Under the pieces are notes generated by a model. That model made no database searches. It was not told the DNA's origin and saw nothing but the letters and a program-made list of their open reading frames with translations. A program made the translations under genes and the position numbers. DNA of 64,000 nucleotides from Candidatus Roseilinea mizusawaensis (GTDB lineage Bacteria > Chloroflexota > Anaerolineae > J036 > Brachytrichaceae). Of this stretch, positions 17,172-25,439 are shown piece by piece. Position 1 is the stretch's first letter. Each line of letters opens with the position of its first letter. Location of the stretch: positions 1 through 64,000 of the forward strand of contig JAEANN010000059.1 in NCBI GenBank assembly GCA_016841965.1. The letters are read 5' to 3'.

Positions 17172-19565
17172 TCAATTCCCCCCTGCTTGCAGGCTGAGCC
17201 TGCGGATCCCGATGGTACAGGTGGGCGAATGCTTGCTCAGGTGGATTTCTAACAAATTCCAACCTGTCTTAGTGTGTGCAGGGGGCAGGGAGAAGGTTGG
17301 CGTCCAGTGCGCTGACTGATCGAAGGCGTGAGAAGCGATCCTGTGAGAGTTAAGGTACACCTCGGCACTGAGGTTACCCTCATTGCATAGCGAAAGCGCG
17401 TCGAGTGAGAGGGTGTACTGCGTGGACGCGCCTGCCCACCACACTCCGCCCATCAAGTCTGCGATCAGTTTGAGCTGGTCTTGTGACTTTGCCCAAAGTG
17501 GACCCTCGAGGCCGATGGTCTGCGAGAGCGTGATGCGGTAATTGAGCAGTTGGGGGGCGACAACTTCGCGCGCAAATTGTCCGAGCTGTCGCACATAGCC
17601 AGCCGCAGGCGCAGGGCCGGGGTGCTGGGGCTTGAGACGCAGAATGCCGGGTTGTGCGTTGGTGCTTTCGGGTATTGCGACGAACCTGATCACTGCTTTG
17701 CTGGAGGGTTCGACAGCAGGCAGAGTAAACGTAAGCTGGCTATGCTCATCTTCATCCTCGTAACCTGCAAGGCTCAGGGTGTAGCTTGTCGCTGCGTCGG
17801 TGTAAAGTAGAATGCCATCGAGCCGGTCGTTGCTGCGCCGCACAATAGTCAGCCCCTCCGGATAGGGAACCTCAAGCCATTTTGCAGCAAGGCTATTAAC
17901 GTCTTGGTCGCGCGGCGTTCGGCTTAAGGCAGATAAACTGATTTGGGGTGGACGCAGATTGATCCTGATGATTGATTCGAGTCGTTTTGTATCCCACAGC
18001 GGGCCACGTGTGATGAGGTCCAGCTCATCGTAGAGCCAGCGAAGGGTTTCGTCGCTCAGGTAATTGCGACCATACAGGCGGGATAGGAGATAGCCGTCGG
18101 GCATAGGGCGCGTAATATGCCCAACTCGCCAATTATGGGTGTCGAGGGTGGGCAGTCTGGCCATCAGGGCATCGGCCAGTGCGAAAGCGTCCATCGTGCG
18201 AAGCTGCGCGCCCCCATAGAAGCCGTGTAATCCTATCCCAAGAGTGTGACTAACTCTGGCGTTATGCTTGCGTAGCCATTTGGCTTCCTGTACCTCTGGG
18301 CGAGAATCGAGTGTCGTGGCTTCAGTCAGGTGCCTCCAAAGGCTGGTAGCGTGAAAGAAAGACTGTCGCTCATCAACGATGTCTCGAAAGGATTGCAATC
18401 GGGGGAATGAGAACCGGAGCGTCTGATATAGACCAATTGTCCTCTTGCTCGCGCTTGTCCACACAGATGGGCGAGTAAGATTCCCCGTTTGTGGGTTGGT
18501 GAAGGCCCAGGTTGGGGTGGGATAACCGAGCAGGCTGAGCGCGAACAAACCAGCGACTCCGACTGGTGCCAGGCGTAGTTGGCGCTCGCGCAGGCTGGCG
18601 GCCAAGCAGAACAGCGCGATGACAAACGCTGGCGTGAACATGCGTCCTTGCATAAAGTCCCCGCCGATCCAGACGACGTAAACGGCATAAACCAGACCGC
18701 CGAGCGCAAGCGGCCACATGGCAGGTTGGCGATGTGTAAGGGCCAGGGGCAGGCTCAGCAGGATCACCACAGCCGTGAGTGGGTCGTGTAACAGCAGGCT
18801 GAGGGTGTAGGCCAGGCCACGCTCGATGAACTCGATACGCGGGATGCCGGCCGCTTGCTTGGCGTAGTAGGTGTTGGGGAACGGGAAGCCGTAGTAGAAC
18901 GTAGAGAAGGCCAGCCAGGCGAGTACGGGAGCAAAAGCGAAGAGCGCTAGCTGGAGGCGAATAGACCAGGAGTTGAGGCGTATCAGGCGCTCGGCAAGGG
19001 CAGGGACGACGAGGAAGCCAAGGTCAAGGCGGTTGAGCATGAGCGCAGCAGCACATGCGCCGAGCGGCAAGACGGTTTGTGAGTTCTGGTGAGCGCGCCG
19101 GTAGGCCAGGGCGAAGAGGACGATGAGCAGGTGGGTGAGCGGATTTTCCAGGCCGGAGGTGGAGTAGTCCACGAATCCCTTGGAGCCGATGGCGGCGACG
19201 CCGATGAGCAGGGTAAGCCAGAAGTGGCCAGCGGTGATGCGCAGGAGTGCAGCGAAGGTGACGATGGAGATGACTAGGCAAAGCGCGAGGGTGGTGAAGT
19301 AAGGCTCGCGAGTGAGGGCGTAGGGCAGGCTAAGGACGAAGAGCCAGAGGGGGTGGGTGTAAGTCTGGACGCGCTCGTCGGTATTCCAGGTGAGTCCGAA
19401 ACCGTTGACAAAGTTATCCACGACGCGGAGGGTGATGAAAGCATCATCGCCAGTCCAGGCAGTTCGCAGCAGGATGAAGGTGAAAAGGAGCAGCAGTACG
19501 AGAGCCACAACGAACTGCCGCCGAGTTAGTCGAGAAGTTACCTGCGTAGTGCGTTGTAAGTTCAT
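17172..19565 (-). CDS. AftB-like polytopic arabinofuranosyltransferase-family protein
   Basis: This is a protein of about 797 residues. After the first helix comes GDDAFITLRVVDNFVNG, then LTWNTDERVQTYTHPLW, closely resembling the DDA...N-G-ER-V...T-LW loop of AftB-type GT-C enzymes, which move sugars from polyprenyl-phosphate donors. Nine to eleven helices follow, then a soluble C-terminal half. The last 90 residues (EVYLNSHRIASH...KTGWNLLEI...IRRLSL) match the terminal module of the two flanking polytopic proteins. I start at the ATG at 19565 rather than 19583. The upstream 336 bp contain palindromes but no gene, so it may have its own promoter or be read from the operon above. Confidence 0.7.
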   Translation of the reverse strand: MNLQRTTQVTSRLTRRQFVVALVLLLLFTFILLRTAWTGDDAFITLRVVDNFVNGFGLTWNTDERVQTYTHPLWLFVLSLPYALTREPYFTTLALCLVISIVTFAALLRITAGHFWLTLLIGVAAIGSKGFVDYSTSGLENPLTHLLIVLFALAYRRAHQNSQTVLPLGACAAALMLNRLDLGFLVVPALAERLIRLNSWSIRLQLALFAFAPVLAWLAFSTFYYGFPFPNTYYAKQAAGIPRIEFIERGLAYTLSLLLHDPLTAVVILLSLPLALTHRQPAMWPLALGGLVYAVYVVWIGGDFMQGRMFTPAFVIALFCLAASLRERQLRLAPVGVAGLFALSLLGYPTPTWAFTNPQTGNLTRPSVWTSASKRTIGLYQTLRFSFPRLQSFRDIVDERQSFFHATSLWRHLTEATTLDSRPEVQEAKWLRKHNARVSHTLGIGLHGFYGGAQLRTMDAFALADALMARLPTLDTHNWRVGHITRPMPDGYLLSRLYGRNYLSDETLRWLYDELDLITRGPLWDTKRLESIIRINLRPPQISLSALSRTPRDQDVNSLAAKWLEVPYPEGLTIVRRSNDRLDGILLYTDAATSYTLSLAGYEDEDEHSQLTFTLPAVEPSSKAVIRFVAIPESTNAQPGILRLKPQHPGPAPAAGYVRQLGQFAREVVAPQLLNYRITLSQTIGLEGPLWAKSQDQLKLIADLMGGVWWAGASTQYTLSLDALSLCNEGNLSAEVYLNSHRIASHAFDQSAHWTPTFSLPPAHTKTGWNLLEIHLSKHSPTCTIGIRRLSLQAGGN

Positions 19566-19797
19566 GTGCACAATCGCGAGCATTCTACTCGTTCGTCAAA
19601 CTTATTTGACTGAGCAGATGAATTGTTGAAGATGCCGGTTGCCGCATCTGTCTCCTTGAGCCGAAGCAGCTTGAATTCTTTCCGACTGAGTCTGTGGCTG
19701 TAGCTTGGAAAGGTTATCTCTAAAATAATGTAGATGATCTGCTTTCTCGGTCAATTTATTTGCGCTTGCTAAGAAACAGCGGGCTTGCCTTTTGTGG

Positions 19798-19885
19798 GAC
19801 AGCCTTCCAGGCTGTCTAGGACAGGCCAGAAGTCCTGTCCTACGTTTGGCTGTTTCATGCGGTTGGAAGGCAGGCCGCGCCTGCC
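19798..19885. repeat. Cluster of three palindromes (REP-like)
   Basis: Three back-to-back inverted repeats lie in the non-coding gap 19566-19900. They are GACAGCCT/AGGCTGTC (19798-19816, 3-nt loop), TAGGACAGG/CCTGTCCTA (19817-19842, 8-nt loop) and GGCAGGC/GCCTGCC (19869-19885, 3-nt loop). The shared core words (GGACAGG, GGCAGGC, CCTGTC) and intergenic position fit a repetitive extragenic palindrome. None is followed by a T-run, so these are not classic terminators. A weaker AT-rich inverted repeat (GTCAAA/TTTGAC) sits at 19595-19610. I see nothing else in this 335-bp gap. Confidence 0.6.
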
Positions 19886-19900
19886 AGGGAGTGTTGCAGT

Positions 19901-22093
19901 TCATCGCGATTCAGGTTGCTCTGTATTCACTGGTATTACCCGCAGTCGCTCGATCATCACTGACAATGTACGACGGTCAGCGTTGTTTGGATCGTGCAAG
20001 TAAGGCTGTGCGGCTGAGTCCGCCTCAATCTCGATAAAGTTCAACCCCGGCTTTAACAGTTCAGGAGCAACGCTGAGCGTGGTGCCCCAAGCATCCCAGC
20101 AATTTTTCGACCACTCATGCGAGGTAATAGACCGGCCGTTGATCTTCACTACCACAGCTTGTTTGTTTGTAGCGGGGCAGTAGGCCCGCATAGAGATTTC
20201 GATCATGTGTGGTCTGGGGTAGCTGATTCGCCAGGCTGACCGAGCGCGTTTGCCTTCGACCCATACCGACGCCGGCTCGAAAAACGAGAAGCCGGTCAGA
20301 GGCTGGACAGTGAAGAAATTATCCGGATCTGGCAGCACGTCGAAAGCGCACAATGTGTCCTCGTAGTACGGCTGGGAAGGTGCCGGCTCGAAACACCGTA
20401 CGAAACGCAGAGCCGTATTTTTTTGCGCTGCTTCAGCCGCTGCGGGCCGTAACAACACTATTCCTACCTGGGCCCGTCTTAGGATCGAGACATAAGCTGG
20501 GTCAGTCAAAGCTATTTCCGGAGGATCAATCGAGTGATTGTCAAAAGTGATCCATGGGTAGCCTGACAATGTGTAGGTTGACGCGAACGGCCCGTTCACG
20601 TTTGCCCCTGCCAAATTATTAGCAAGATAATGCGAGTAGATCGATAGCATACCAGGCGGGCTGTAGACAGAGCGATCCTGCCCTGCGATTTGTTGCGCTG
20701 CCCAGGCATGGGCAGGATGTGGTGTTTGGGGGAAAGGTGCAGGCTGACGTGGCTTTGGCAGCATTTCGAGCGCCGACAGGCAAACTAGAACGATTGCCCA
20801 TCTTCTCGGTAGGCAGTTCAGGGCTGCTATTACCAGGATGACTGCTGCCAGGCTAACCAGAATAGAGTAACGACCGGCCACACGCGCAAATTCATAGCCT
20901 GGTAATAGTAAGATCGGTAGCATCCCGGGCAGAGGCAGGGAATTCTCCCCAAGGCTCAGCGTTGAATCATTGAACATGGCTGGCTTCAGCCTGTTTCCCA
21001 GCAGCCATATCATATTATTGATGTTCTTGACAAATTCATTGGGAGAGTCGATCAACACGAGTGGCCCCATCGAGAGCACACCCGCGGTCGCCAACACAAC
21101 GATAATTGCACGCATTGATTTTGTGCGCCAGGCTTGAAGAGCGCCAGCAATTGCAAGGGCAGGAGTTATGACGCCCCAATTTTGCACGTCTGCCTCGGAC
21201 AGCATTCGCCGCCATCCAATACTTAGATCAGCCAAGCCCCTCCAGACAGTCAGTCTTCCCCAGCCTAGATAGCTGCCGGGTGTGGCGCTAAAGGCGTGTA
21301 GTGTCTTCAGACTAGGCGGCAATGAGCCCATGTATGCGGAACCTTGTGCTACCAGCAGCAAGAACGGGCCACATGTTGCCAGCGCGACAAACAAGACAAG
21401 TGGCGCGTATTTCCAGGCCGTGCGCTGTGTTCCGAGCAGGAGCATGAGCACGGCGTTCAAAAAGGCAAAATATGGCTGGGCAATGGCGGATATTCCCCAG
21501 CATATCCCGCTCCCAACAGCCCATCGCCAGACGTGCTGTTTGCCCATGTGTTGGCGCAGTCCCATCAACAGGGCTGCCATCCATACACTAGCTGTTGAAG
21601 CCACTGCTACGTTTATGTGGAAGTGAATATGAAAAGTGCGTCCCAGCCCAAAGGTGAATACTATAGCTCCTATTGAAGCTAACAAGGGTGAGGATGTGAA
21701 GTGTTTCAAAAGCGATTTACCGCCGACGAAGGTCAAAACTATTCCTACGATAAATCCTAAATTGATCGCTACAGCACTATTGGTCATCAACGCAATTGGC
21801 AGTAACAGCAAACCAACACCCGCATGCGCTAAAACCATTTGATGCATTCCAAGCGGGTACATTACCTCCAGGCTTACAAGTTCGAATGAGCCGCTTAGCG
21901 CTGCATTGCGCCAGAACTCGGTCTGCCATAGTGCTTCGAGGAAATCGCCGGGTGCTGGTAAATGGGTTGCCCACATCCAGGGTGGGTTCCGGTAAAACCA
22001 TGCCAGTGTGCCTATGAAGGCCAACCATCCCAGCAACTGTTCTATACGTTTTTGCTGCAATAAAGCAGACCAATTCTTTGTGTATCTGAACAT
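19901..22093 (-). CDS. Large polytopic membrane protein, paralogue of the 14836 gene
   Basis: The 730-residue protein shares its whole architecture with the plus-strand gene at 14836-17064. The opening loop is YRNPPWMWATHLPAPGDFLEALWQ, and MYPLGMHQMVLAHAGVGLLLLPIAL is also nearly shared. The mid-part has YSPPGMLSIYSHYLA and ILRRAQVGIVLLRP. The tail module has KINGRSITSHEWS...LKPGLNFIEIE...IERLRV. Inverted orientation around the AftB-like gene suggests duplication. Spacing to the upstream sugar transferase is 38 nt, so it is probably part of the long leftward operon. Confidence 0.72.
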   Translation of the reverse strand: MFRYTKNWSALLQQKRIEQLLGWLAFIGTLAWFYRNPPWMWATHLPAPGDFLEALWQTEFWRNAALSGSFELVSLEVMYPLGMHQMVLAHAGVGLLLLPIALMTNSAVAINLGFIVGIVLTFVGGKSLLKHFTSSPLLASIGAIVFTFGLGRTFHIHFHINVAVASTASVWMAALLMGLRQHMGKQHVWRWAVGSGICWGISAIAQPYFAFLNAVLMLLLGTQRTAWKYAPLVLFVALATCGPFLLLVAQGSAYMGSLPPSLKTLHAFSATPGSYLGWGRLTVWRGLADLSIGWRRMLSEADVQNWGVITPALAIAGALQAWRTKSMRAIIVVLATAGVLSMGPLVLIDSPNEFVKNINNMIWLLGNRLKPAMFNDSTLSLGENSLPLPGMLPILLLPGYEFARVAGRYSILVSLAAVILVIAALNCLPRRWAIVLVCLSALEMLPKPRQPAPFPQTPHPAHAWAAQQIAGQDRSVYSPPGMLSIYSHYLANNLAGANVNGPFASTYTLSGYPWITFDNHSIDPPEIALTDPAYVSILRRAQVGIVLLRPAAAEAAQKNTALRFVRCFEPAPSQPYYEDTLCAFDVLPDPDNFFTVQPLTGFSFFEPASVWVEGKRARSAWRISYPRPHMIEISMRAYCPATNKQAVVVKINGRSITSHEWSKNCWDAWGTTLSVAPELLKPGLNFIEIEADSAAQPYLHDPNNADRRTLSVMIERLRVIPVNTEQPESR

Positions 22094-22131
22094 TGTAGCC
22101 AGTGTGTCACTGGGGATCCTTTGGCGCTACC

Positions 22132-23514
22132 TTAAAATGCCCCTCGTCCGCTGAGCACCGCCGGCACGGTCTTCAGCAAGATCAGCATATCCAGCCATAG
22201 CGAGTAGTGGCGGATGTAATACAGATCATCCTCGACGTGCAGGTGCATCGGACGGTCGCTGCGCCCGTTGACCTGCCACCAGCCGGTCATGCCGGGCGGC
22301 ACGGCAAAGCGCCGGCGCTGCCAGGTCTCGTAGCGATCCACCAGCCAGGGCAGCTCCGGGCGCGGCCCGACTAGGCTCATCTCGCCTTTCAGCACATTGA
22401 TCAACTGCGGCAATTCGTCTAGGCTGTAGCGGCGCAGAAAGCGCCCCAGCCGCGTCACGCGCGGGTCGTCTCGCCGCTTGTGCGGCAAGCCATGCTCTGC
22501 GTTGTGCTGCGCATCGGCGCGCATCGTGCGGAACTTCAACATCTCGAACAGCCGGCCGTTTTCCCCCACGCGCTGCTGGCGGATCAGCGCCGGGCCGGGC
22601 GAATCCAGCTTGATCAGCAACCCGATCAGCGCCATGAGCGGGCCGGCCAACGCCAACCCCAGGGCCGCGAGCGCAATGTCCATCACGCGCTTCACCGCCC
22701 GCGCCGGCCCGTCCAGCGGCGACTCGCGCAGCCGCAACAGCGGGATGCCGTTGAGGTCCTCCACCCGCGTCATGAACCAGGCCAGGTCCAGCACATCGGG
22801 TGCCAAGCTGACCTGGATGGGCAATGCCTCCATCTGCGCGATCAGCGTTAACAGGCGAGCTTGGGCGTCGCGCGGCAAGGCCAGGATGACTTCCGAGGCG
22901 CCGGCCTCGACGGCCACGCGCGGCGCATCGTCAATGCGTCCCAGCACCGGCGCGCCGGCGCAGACTTGGGTGTGTTTCGGGAGCTGATCGTCCAGAAAGC
23001 CGATCACCAGCGCCTCGCCCGGCGCGCCGGCCATGATGCGCTCGGCCAGTTCGCGTCCAATGCCCGTTGCGCCGACGATCAACACGCGCCAGACGTCGCG
23101 CGCAGCGCCCGACCGCCGGCGCAAGAAGCGGACGCCATGTGCGGCGTTCAATAACGCGATGTTGATCACGCCGAAATAGATAAACTGTAAGCGCGAGACC
23201 TGTCGGAAGCTCAAATACAACGCGCCGGCCAAAATCAGCAGCGCGGTCAGCACGGCCAAGCTCAACGCACGCGATTCTTCGCGAAAGCGCGCACGGCGTC
23301 GCGAGTATAGATTGAACTGGGCCAGCACGATCCCCCAGATCACCGCGGCCAACGCATACACAGGCCAGCCTAACGCTACATTGGGTGCATTCAGGTCCTG
23401 TCCAAACGGCAGCCACAACCGTATCTGCGCCGACAGCCAGAGTGATATGAGGGTTAAAGCCAGGTCCAGCCCGATAGCGATCAGCACGCGATTGGTTTTG
23501 ATCGGGATGCTCAT
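22132..23514 (-). CDS. Undecaprenyl-phosphate sugar-1-phosphate transferase (WcaJ/PssY-type priming enzyme)
   Basis: This 460-residue polytopic initiating transferase has four N-terminal helices (about 1-110), then a Rossmann-like CoA-binding-3 segment (VLIVGATGIGRELAERIM). The membrane re-entrant helix and catalytic PF02397 domain contain KRVMDIALAALGLALAGP, FEMLKFRTM, RRYSLDELPQLINVLKGEMS and LVGPRPELP, which carry the family's conserved Asp/Glu and Arg residues. It ends PAVLSGRGAF, a usual C-terminus for the family. It loads the first sugar phosphate onto undecaprenyl phosphate, starting the glycan that the other enzymes of this locus extend. It is the best anchor for calling the region a polysaccharide locus. 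Confidence 0.93.
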   Translation of the reverse strand: MSIPIKTNRVLIAIGLDLALTLISLWLSAQIRLWLPFGQDLNAPNVALGWPVYALAAVIWGIVLAQFNLYSRRRARFREESRALSLAVLTALLILAGALYLSFRQVSRLQFIYFGVINIALLNAAHGVRFLRRRSGAARDVWRVLIVGATGIGRELAERIMAGAPGEALVIGFLDDQLPKHTQVCAGAPVLGRIDDAPRVAVEAGASEVILALPRDAQARLLTLIAQMEALPIQVSLAPDVLDLAWFMTRVEDLNGIPLLRLRESPLDGPARAVKRVMDIALAALGLALAGPLMALIGLLIKLDSPGPALIRQQRVGENGRLFEMLKFRTMRADAQHNAEHGLPHKRRDDPRVTRLGRFLRRYSLDELPQLINVLKGEMSLVGPRPELPWLVDRYETWQRRRFAVPPGMTGWWQVNGRSDRPMHLHVEDDLYYIRHYSLWLDMLILLKTVPAVLSGRGAF

Positions 23515-23538
23515 CGTGCCTGCTCCGCTGCACCAGAG

Positions 23539-24348
23539 TTAGCTGCTGGCGCTGGTGTAGCGCGACACGGCGGCTCGCCAGACGAGCGCGCTCAACACGA
23601 GCGCGGCGCCGGCCCACGCCAGGCCGTAGAGCGCCGTTGCCGGCGTGAGGCGTCCCAGCAACGCTTCAGCCGGCACGGTGCTGACGAAGGCGATCGGAAT
23701 CACCAGCGAGATGATCCCGCGCACCGGCTCGGGAAAGGCCTGCGCCGGAAAGCGCGCCACGTCCAGCACGCCGAACACCAGCTCCTCGATATTGGCAATA
23801 TCCACCACCCAGAAGCATAACGCAGATAGCATGGCCATCAAGGCGTAAAGCAGAATCAGCGCGGCCAACCCCAGGCCCAGAAAGGCGATCCATCGCTCCG
23901 GTCCGGGCCACAAGCGCAATTGGGCCAGCGCATACCCGATCAACGCCAGCCCAACCCCCAGGCTGGACAGCTTCTCCAGCCGGAAGCGGCGCAGGGTTGC
24001 GTGGAACATCGGACTGATGGGCTTGATCAACACGTAGTCCATCGCGCCGGTGCGCACGGCTTCGATCACATCGCGCAAGTTGGGCTGCAAGAAAGCGTCC
24101 AGAAAGCCGGAGGCGATGAAAAACATGCCGACCACGATCATCGCTTCTGGGAAGCTCCAGCCGCCGAGGGTGGCGCGATGGCTGTAAAACAACACTGCGC
24201 CGCCCACCGCCCACAGCGCGTCGAGCAGCGACATGAGCAGCGCGCCGGCGAAGTTGACGCGGTATTCCAGGTTGGTCAGCACGCTGTTGTGCGCGAACAG
24301 CTTGAGCAGGCCGACGTAACGCCCGATGGTGCGCGGAATGGCGTGCAT
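23539..24348 (-). CDS. ABC-2 family permease (PF06182 type), second of a pair
   Basis: This is a six-helix membrane protein of 269 residues. The motif region LRDVIEAVRTGAMDYVLIKPIS is diagnostic of the DUF990/ABC2_membrane_6 group, whose members always come in pairs with an ATPase. I start at the ATG at 24348, two bases after the TGA of the partner permease, which implies translational coupling. The longer frame overlaps the partner out of frame and is rejected. No ABC ATPase gene lies in the window, so the ATPase must be encoded elsewhere. The substrate is unknown; the neighbourhood suggests lipid-linked glycan or a related hydrophobic product. Confidence 0.85.
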   Translation of the reverse strand: MHAIPRTIGRYVGLLKLFAHNSVLTNLEYRVNFAGALLMSLLDALWAVGGAVLFYSHRATLGGWSFPEAMIVVGMFFIASGFLDAFLQPNLRDVIEAVRTGAMDYVLIKPISPMFHATLRRFRLEKLSSLGVGLALIGYALAQLRLWPGPERWIAFLGLGLAALILLYALMAMLSALCFWVVDIANIEELVFGVLDVARFPAQAFPEPVRGIISLVIPIAFVSTVPAEALLGRLTPATALYGLAWAGAALVLSALVWRAAVSRYTSASS

Positions 24349-24350
24349 GA

Positions 24351-25157
24351 TCAGGCTCCCACTGCGCTGTAGTCGCGCAGGCCGGCGCGCCAGAGCAAGC
24401 GCGCACCAAGCGCAATCAGGGCGACCCAAGCTGCACCGATCGCCAGCCGCAGCAAGCTCTGTTCTGCGCTCAGCCGGCCGGTCAGGATTTCCACCGGCAG
24501 CGCCACGCTGCTCTGAAAGGGCAGCCAGATGATCAAGCCGGACACGGCGGGCGGGAACAGCGCGAGCGGCACGATGTAGCCGCCCAAGAATGCCTTGACG
24601 AATTGGTAAGCCGCCGCGATGCCCTGCGTTTGCACGATCCAAAAAGCCAGGCCGGAGAGCAGCCACTGGGCGTAAAACTCAAAGAGCAGCCCGATCCCAC
24701 AACTGAGGGCGAAGCGCATCAGCGTTGCTGGGCGCAGGTCAAATTGGGAGCCGGGAATCGCCAGGATGGCCAGCGCCACAGGCGCCAACAACATGGGCGC
24801 CACCACAACTCGCCCGGTCAAGACGCGCGCGAAGAAGTGATGCACGACGTCCAGCGGGCGAAACAAATAGACGGACAATTCACCGCTCCTCACCAATCGC
24901 TCTGCGTCTTGCACGATGCCGACGCCGGTGAGGCGACGGACCAAGACGGCGGCCAGGTAGTAGCCGGCGAAGTCAGGTGCGCTGAAACCGGCCACCGGTC
25001 CATCTTGCGCCATGCCAATCCAGATCGCCATCATCACCAGCGGGAAGATGGCGTTGAGCAGCGATACGGCGAACACGGCGCGGTAGGCTACCGCGCGCTC
25101 CCAGTAGGCGCGCAAGAGGGCCGGGTAGATGACAAGCAGTCGCGTGAGCTTGTGCAT
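24351..25157 (-). CDS. ABC-2 family permease (PF06182 type), first of a pair
   Basis: The 268-residue, six-helix protein is from the same family as its downstream partner. It contains QDAERLVRSGELSVYLFRPLDVV, the counterpart of the partner's LRDVIEAVRTG loop. The start MHKLTRLLVIYPALLRAYW at 25157 is chosen because upstream residues are not hydrophobic and overlap the small upstream gene. Together the two permeases should form a heterodimeric membrane channel driven by an ATPase encoded elsewhere. Confidence 0.85.
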   Translation of the reverse strand: MHKLTRLLVIYPALLRAYWERAVAYRAVFAVSLLNAIFPLVMMAIWIGMAQDGPVAGFSAPDFAGYYLAAVLVRRLTGVGIVQDAERLVRSGELSVYLFRPLDVVHHFFARVLTGRVVVAPMLLAPVALAILAIPGSQFDLRPATLMRFALSCGIGLLFEFYAQWLLSGLAFWIVQTQGIAAAYQFVKAFLGGYIVPLALFPPAVSGLIIWLPFQSSVALPVEILTGRLSAEQSLLRLAIGAAWVALIALGARLLWRAGLRDYSAVGA

Positions 25158-25162
25158 AGAGC

Positions 25163-25417
25163 CTATGGCTGCGGCGGCGCATCGGATGCCTGGCGTGTAG
25201 TGCCCTGTGCTGGCGACGTGGCACGCACGCAGCGACCGATAATTATCAGGCATAAAATCAGGCATAGGCTCCAGAGAACGAACAGTCGCCAATCTGCGCC
25301 GAGCCGGTCGGCCATTGCCCTGAATGCTGCCCCGGCATCAAAGGCTCGCAGAAGTGTGAGCGCGGCCAGGCCGTTCTGCGCCTGTTCAGCATAGTGAATG
25401 CTATAAAGGACGCCCAA
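25163..25417 (-). CDS. Small putative single-span membrane protein
   Basis: This 84-codon frame fits exactly between the upstream methyltransferase stop (25440) and the permease start (25157), with gaps of 22 and 5 nt. It contains one strong hydrophobic helix (LFVLWSLCLILCLIIIGRC, about residues 45-63) and a polar Pro/Thr tail. The start would be a TTG at 25417; an ATG at 25315 would leave a 50-residue protein that still contains the helix. Operon fit and the clean helix favour a real gene, but no family is recognised. Confidence 0.5.
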   Translation of the reverse strand: MGVLYSIHYAEQAQNGLAALTLLRAFDAGAAFRAMADRLGADWRLFVLWSLCLILCLIIIGRCVRATSPAQGTTRQASDAPPQP

Positions 25418-25439
25418 TGCGTCTTTCTAGTGCCCTGGC

